Source: a virus. From it: a stretch of DNA of 31,249 bases. This document shows positions 27,500 to 31,249 of the stretch, piece after piece. The first letter of the stretch is position 1; each line of letters opens with the position of its first letter. The notes beneath the pieces were generated by a model that was not told the DNA's origin, did not search any database, and worked only from the letters and a program-made list of their open reading frames with translations. The DNA lies in IMG/VR virus record IMGVR_UViG_3300030107_002194, positions 1-31,249 of that record, one strand, 5' to 3'. Position numbers and translations under genes: made by a program.

Positions 27500-27954
27500 A
27501 TAGGATAACAGCTTTTTTAATATTTGCATGGATAACTGTTCTTATAGTTGCAGCTTACCCTAATCTTGCAAAGTCTTATCCGTTATTATGCGGTCCTAGA
27601 CAACAGGTATTAGATTCTTTAGAAAGATCGTTTGATGAAAAGATTGCAGAACGAGGAATAGATGAAGGATTGTTAGTTGTTATTACTGTAAACTCTGATG
27701 GTAAATGGTCTTTACTATTAACACCTAAAGGAAGATTAGAAAGTTTTTGTGTACCGTTAACTGGAACAGGATGGACACAAGACACTAACAGTTCTAAAGG
27801 TATTACACATAATGGTTCTGTTTTATCAATGGTATATACAACTGATGGTAATTGGAATATGTTATACTTAGATAAAACAAATGGAAAGATAGAAGAAATT
27901 ACTACAGGTTATGCTTGGGAACGTGTAATAGATTTTAATAAATTAGATAATTAG
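27496..27954 (+). CDS. Secreted small protein with signal peptide
   Basis: This 152-residue protein has a classical signal sequence: an arginine at position 3, a hydrophobic core (ITAFLIFAWITVLIVAAY) and a possible cleavage site near AKS, residues 25-27. The mature part has two cysteines (32 and 85), an LCGPRQQVLDSLERSFDEKI helix and beta strands VVITVNSDGKWSLLLTPKGR. I recall a similar Cys-Gly-Pro start followed by GxWT-type strands in secreted proteins of marine Alphaproteobacteria, which would suggest transfer from the host. A role in the periplasm, for example exclusion or lysis modulation, is open. It overlaps the oxygenase stop by four bases. Confidence 0.6.
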   Translation: MNRITAFLIFAWITVLIVAAYPNLAKSYPLLCGPRQQVLDSLERSFDEKIAERGIDEGLLVVITVNSDGKWSLLLTPKGRLESFCVPLTGTGWTQDTNSSKGITHNGSVLSMVYTTDGNWNMLYLDKTNGKIEEITTGYAWERVIDFNKLDN

Positions 27955-27964
27955 GAAAATTATA

Positions 27965-29368
27965 ATGGCAAGATTAAAACTTTTAAAACCACCTATGACA
28001 ATGCAAGAAGGTGGAGATATACTAGAAAGACGTTTCTCAGATGTTATAGGACAACAAGAAGCTATAGCAGGTTTGAGAGAACGTCCAGTAGGAGAAGGAG
28101 GTTTTAGTCTTGGTCCTGAAACACAAGTAGCTCCTATTCAACAACAAGTTCAGCAACAAGAATTATTTGCACCTCCTACACAACTTGCACCTATTGACAC
28201 ACAAGCAACAACTGCTCCAACTACAGATCTTACTGTAACTGCACCTACTCCTCAAGCAGCAGCACAAACTTCAGCACAACAGATAGCAACATTACCTACA
28301 GCACAGGCAGCAGTAGGACAATTATCTACAGAATCATTAGTAGATGTTGCACAAGCACAAGGTCAAGTAAGTCCTCAATCTTTAGCTATAGCTGCAACAC
28401 AAGAGTTAGACAATAGAGGTACAGTTCAATTTCAATTAGGAGAGCTTTATAATAGTATTGAGGAAGGTGGTGAGTTACCTCCATGGGCTGCTGGACCAGT
28501 AAGAGTTGTATCCTCAATAATGCAACAACGTGGTTTAGGTAATTCTTCAATGGCTTCTGCTGCTATGATACAAGCCTTACAAGAGTCTGCAATGCCTATT
28601 GCTGTAGCAGATGCTAATAAATTTTCCACAATACAATTACAAAATTTAAACAATCAACAACAAACAGCTTTAGCTAATTCTGCTGTCTTTGCTTCTATGG
28701 ATCGTGCTAATCTTGATGCACGTATGACAGCATTAGTAAATAATAGTAGAGCCTTTTTATCTATTGATACACAAAATCTTACTAATGAACAGCAAACAGC
28801 CACACTAGATTTTCAAACACAATCACAAAAATTATTTTCAGAAGCTGCTGCTCAGAACGCTGCAAACAATTTTAATGCAACGTCTGAAAATCAAGTCACA
28901 CAATTTTATAATACACTTGATACAACAGTAGAACAAAATAATGTAAATAGATTAGCAGCACAAAATCAGTTTAATGTTGATGAAGTTAATTCCATGAGAC
29001 AATTCAATACAAGTATTAATGATCTACGTGATCGTACTTTTGAAGCTCAACAACAAGCTATCAATCAGTCTAATGCTTTATGGAGAAGAACAATTAATAC
29101 TGCTAATACTGCAAATATTAATGCTTCACAACAAGCTAATGCACAAGCATTGTTAGGTATTAGTGTAGATGGACAAAATAGATTGTGGCAACAGTATAGA
29201 GATGAAGCAAACTTCTTAATGAATGTTTCTGAAAATAGAGCACAAAGAGCACATGATGCTGCAATGTTGTCTACACAAATTAATGCAAATATAAATTCCT
29301 ATAACCAAGCTGTAAAAGATAATTTTCAAAGTAGTTTAGGAAATGCTATATTTAACTTATTAGATTAG
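27965..29368 (+). CDS. Internal virion / ejection protein (glutamine-alanine rich)
   Basis: This 467-residue, Q/A/N/T-rich, predominantly helical protein has a disordered low-complexity middle (QQQVQQQELFAPPTQLAPID) and a long helical second half with the block QRGLGNSSMASAAMIQALQE. I recall that block from internal virion proteins of marine podoviruses. Heptad-like patterns suggest coiled coils. Its place after the tail module and before further structural genes fits a core or ejection protein. The evidence is pattern and context only. Confidence 0.6.
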   Translation: MARLKLLKPPMTMQEGGDILERRFSDVIGQQEAIAGLRERPVGEGGFSLGPETQVAPIQQQVQQQELFAPPTQLAPIDTQATTAPTTDLTVTAPTPQAAAQTSAQQIATLPTAQAAVGQLSTESLVDVAQAQGQVSPQSLAIAATQELDNRGTVQFQLGELYNSIEEGGELPPWAAGPVRVVSSIMQQRGLGNSSMASAAMIQALQESAMPIAVADANKFSTIQLQNLNNQQQTALANSAVFASMDRANLDARMTALVNNSRAFLSIDTQNLTNEQQTATLDFQTQSQKLFSEAAAQNAANNFNATSENQVTQFYNTLDTTVEQNNVNRLAAQNQFNVDEVNSMRQFNTSINDLRDRTFEAQQQAINQSNALWRRTINTANTANINASQQANAQALLGISVDGQNRLWQQYRDEANFLMNVSENRAQRAHDAAMLSTQINANINSYNQAVKDNFQSSLGNAIFNLLD

Positions 29369-29378
29369 GAGAATATAA

Positions 29379-29768
29379 ATGAGTTTATTTAGTTCAATAG
29401 GAAACTTTGCTAAAGGTCTTATACCTGGATCTATTGATGATGTAATTATTGACACCATTACAAAAGGTGATACGATTGGAAAAATTAAAGAAGGATTTTT
29501 TCCAAGTAAGGGTGATGATGATGATGATGGTGCATCTGCTCAACCTTTTATTCAAATGAAAGGTAGAGATTTACCAGAGATAGGAGCAAGAAGAGATATA
29601 AGTAGAATAGAAAGACTTACAGGTGAAACTCAATCAAGATGGACACGTTTTATGACAGCAAGTATTATGCAAAAATTTGCAGAAGGAAATACTGTAACAC
29701 CTGTTCCTAGTAGTGCTGTTAGAAAAGTACGTCCAACAAGAGCAGCTAAAGCAAGGATGACAACATGA
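29379..29768 (+). CDS. Structural protein, 129 aa, probable virion component
   Basis: This 129-residue protein begins MSLFSSIGNFAKGLIPGSID with an amphipathic N-terminal helix, contains a run of aspartates (GDDDDDGAS, about residues 46-52), then QMKGRDLPEIGARRDISRIE and a basic C-terminus (RKVRPTRAAKARMTT). The N-terminal glycine/phenylalanine helix could bind membrane, as in some ejection proteins. AGGAGAATATAA precedes the ATG. The stop overlaps the next start by four bases (ATGA). Function unknown. Confidence 0.55.
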   Translation: MSLFSSIGNFAKGLIPGSIDDVIIDTITKGDTIGKIKEGFFPSKGDDDDDGASAQPFIQMKGRDLPEIGARRDISRIERLTGETQSRWTRFMTASIMQKFAEGNTVTPVPSSAVRKVRPTRAAKARMTT

Positions 29769-30259
29769 TACCACAAGATCCTTTTAGAAGACCTATACCA
29801 TTACAGTCTTTAACAGATGAGACTGGTCAATGGATGTGGAATAGACCTCCAGAGTATGCAGACGTAGATGACTTTGTAGATGCTATTGAGGAAAAATTAA
29901 CAACTAATGAAACAGCAAGAGATGATATTCTTGATATGTTAATGATAGGTGCAACTGTTGAAGATGTTGTAAACACACTTGCTCTTGCAGCTTTTTCACA
30001 AGGTAAGATTACTCCTGATGCTGCTGAGATAGCTAAAGTTCCTCTCGCTGCAATGATTTTACAAATGGCTATAGATAAAGAAATACCTGTAAAAATATTC
30101 TCTGACTTTCCAGAAGATAGAGAATATGAAAAAGATGTTGATAAATTATCTTTAATGAGCCAAGTAAATCCAGAAGGATTTAAAGCATTAGAAGAAGGTC
30201 TTAATCAAGAAGTTGATATACAAGAAGAAGAACAATCATTTATGGACATGGAGAAATAA
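29765..30259 (+). CDS. Virion-associated protein, 164 aa, unknown function
   Basis: This 164-residue acidic, helical protein begins MIPQDPFRRPIPLQSLTDET, with a helix VDAIEEKLTTNETARDDILD, then hydrophobic helices VEDVVNTLALAAFSQGKITP and AAMILQMAIDKEIPV, and an acidic tail. It is translationally coupled to the gene before it and ends one base before the next start. Membership in the internal-protein block suggests a virion or assembly role. No family recognised. Confidence 0.55.
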   Translation: MIPQDPFRRPIPLQSLTDETGQWMWNRPPEYADVDDFVDAIEEKLTTNETARDDILDMLMIGATVEDVVNTLALAAFSQGKITPDAAEIAKVPLAAMILQMAIDKEIPVKIFSDFPEDREYEKDVDKLSLMSQVNPEGFKALEEGLNQEVDIQEEEQSFMDMEK

Positions 30260-30260
30260 G

Positions 30261-30899
30261 ATGGCATTGTATGCACTTGCATCAGGATTTTTAAATGCTT
30301 ACAATAGAAGTGAAGCTGCAAAAAAACAAGCTGCTGCTGAACAAGCTAAATTTGAAAGAGAGCAATCTACTATACTTGCAGCAGAAGAACGACAAGAAAC
30401 AAGACAAAAAGCTAGAGATGCACTAAAAAGAGAAGACGAGCAAAAAAAATTAGATTTTCAAAAAACAAAATTTGAGTTTTTAAAAACGTCAACAGCAGAA
30501 GATTTGCAATTAAAAAAAAATCAACTAGCCGCAACAAAAAGAAAAGTAGCAACTGATGCAGTTTTAGATCTTTTTAAAACTAGAATGAACGCTTATTCAA
30601 AAGGTTTAACAAACCCTACTGATCCAGCAATAGCTAGAGAAGCTACAAAAAGTTTGAATAAATTATCAAAACAATATGATATATTAATAGCATCTATAGC
30701 AAGAGGTGAGCCAATTAATCTTAAATCATATCTTAATATAGCTAATTCTATACAAAGTGATTTAGATAATAAACTGGTTCAACAAAAAGTAGAGGAGAAA
30801 GGTATAGATTTTGGTAATCTTGAGACATTTGAAAACACAAACGATTCTTTTCAAACAGGATTTGATAAAGATACTCCATCTGTAGTGTTGGGGGGTTAA
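30261..30899 (+). CDS. Coiled-coil internal virion protein, 212 aa
   Basis: The ATG at 30261 is preferred over an upstream in-frame ATG at 30213, because it has GGAGAAATAAG in front and avoids a long overlap. The product, 212 residues, begins MALYALASGFLNAYNRSEAA followed by a long charged helix (KKQAAAEQAKFEREQSTILA) up to about residue 100, consistent with coiled coil, then a helical C-terminal domain (LNKLSKQYDILIASIARGEP). The start resembles small internal-core proteins of podoviruses. The C-terminus is polar. Function inferred only from neighbours. Confidence 0.55.
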   Translation: MALYALASGFLNAYNRSEAAKKQAAAEQAKFEREQSTILAAEERQETRQKARDALKREDEQKKLDFQKTKFEFLKTSTAEDLQLKKNQLAATKRKVATDAVLDLFKTRMNAYSKGLTNPTDPAIAREATKSLNKLSKQYDILIASIARGEPINLKSYLNIANSIQSDLDNKLVQQKVEEKGIDFGNLETFENTNDSFQTGFDKDTPSVVLGG

Positions 30900-30905
30900 T
30901 TAATA

Positions 30906-31249
30906 ATGACACAACCAAACTACGAAGGTTTTAAAGTTTTAGAACGAAAAGATAGTCGTGGTAATGCTATTGTTGAACTACCTAGTTCTTACAGAGTGTC
31001 TGTAGAAACAGATAACAATGAGATAGCTTTACAAAAAGCTTTTGAATATAATGAAAAAGTTAAAGCTAATCGAGAACTAGATGGTAAAGATCCTTTGTAT
31101 AAAGATTTTCTTGCAGAGGATGAACGATTTGTTCAAACTCTAAGAAACTATTACAAAGATAAAGATGCAAGTTCTGTTAATGAAACATGGTATCAAAATG
31201 ATTTTTCTTTAGTAGATAACTATATTAATGATATAAGATGGAGAGATAA
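30906..31249 (+). CDS. Partial protein, start of a probable large internal virion protein
   Basis: An ATG at 30906 opens a frame of 114 codons that runs off the right edge. It begins MTQPNYEGFKVLERKDSRGN and continues with charged, helical sequence (ETDNNEIALQKAFEYNEKVK, DKDASSVNETWYQNDFSLVD). The weak leader (GGGGGTTAATTAATA) includes a GGGGGTT stretch. Podoviruses usually place a very large ejection protein, often with a hydrolase domain, at this position, so this may be its N-terminus. The available sequence does not show such a domain. Confidence 0.55.
   Translation, partial: MTQPNYEGFKVLERKDSRGNAIVELPSSYRVSVETDNNEIALQKAFEYNEKVKANRELDGKDPLYKDFLAEDERFVQTLRNYYKDKDASSVNETWYQNDFSLVDNYINDIRWRD

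Noticed and set aside
30213-30899. Upstream start of the coiled-coil virion protein at 30213
   Set aside because: The extra 16 residues overlap the previous gene by 47 bases and lack a ribosome binding site; the ATG at 30261 has one.
1-31249. CRISPR array, insertion sequence or integrase/att site
   Set aside because: No regularly spaced repeats, no transposase or recombinase motifs, and no terminal inverted repeats were seen.

Overview
This window is a strongly AT-rich, densely packed stretch of a double-stranded DNA bacteriophage genome, almost certainly a short-tailed (podovirus-like) marine phage or an environmental contig of one. The plus strand carries a complete head-assembly series (terminase small and large subunits, portal, scaffold, major capsid protein), a portal-ring adaptor and a nozzle-like tail protein, tail fibres, and then what look like internal virion (ejection) proteins. 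There is no tape measure, tail tube, sheath or baseplate gene. The low GC, the repeat-rich fibres, the C1q-like fibre proteins and the many 2-oxoglutarate/Fe(II) oxygenases fit phages of low-GC marine Alphaproteobacteria such as Pelagibacterales, but the host is an inference. No integrase, polymerase or tRNA gene is visible. Both ends cut through genes.

Layout. Positions 1-4072 hold a minus-strand block of small auxiliary genes. These include a DUF2958-type protein, a GP88-like cysteine-containing protein, a conserved CDKH-motif phage protein, a tandem pair of paralogues, three small membrane proteins and several orphans. The block is divided by an intrinsic terminator (3839-3861) and by a structured leader ending in a second terminator (3302-3328). 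Positions 4073-4854 are the main control region. Two sigma70-type promoters point away from each other, and each has the same 17-bp element over its -35 and spacer. A hairpin-rich AT leader lies on the minus side, and a structured 5' leader precedes terS on the plus side.

Positions 4855-14537 are the packaging and head module: terS, a small ORF, an HExxH protein, terL, a lysine-rich protein, portal with an overprinted small gene at its 3' end, a motif-repeat protein, a GH24-like lysozyme, scaffold, major capsid protein and a candidate decoration protein, closed by a terminator at 14553-14583. Positions 14610-16399 are an accessory insert with two tandem PiuC-type oxygenases, a small basic protein and a cysteine-rich 47-residue micro-protein. 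Positions 16415-23480 are the tail: adaptor with an inserted beta-rich domain, small head-tail protein, nozzle-like protein, a 916-residue repeat fibre, a small structural protein and a receptor-binding-type fibre. Positions 23491-27499 are an accessory fibre cassette of three tandem C1q-like proteins and two small paralogues, flanked by two paralogous HxE-type oxygenases. Positions 27496-31249 hold a secreted protein and a run of probable internal virion proteins, the last one cut by the window edge.

The strongest candidates for undescribed biology are the mirror-image promoter/operator pair, the minus-strand attenuator-like RNA, the structured terS leader, the cysteine-rich micro-protein, the gene overprinted on the portal tail, and the association of four oxygenases of two families with duplicated fibre genes. 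Family assignments were made by reading the sequence and from memory; no database search was run.
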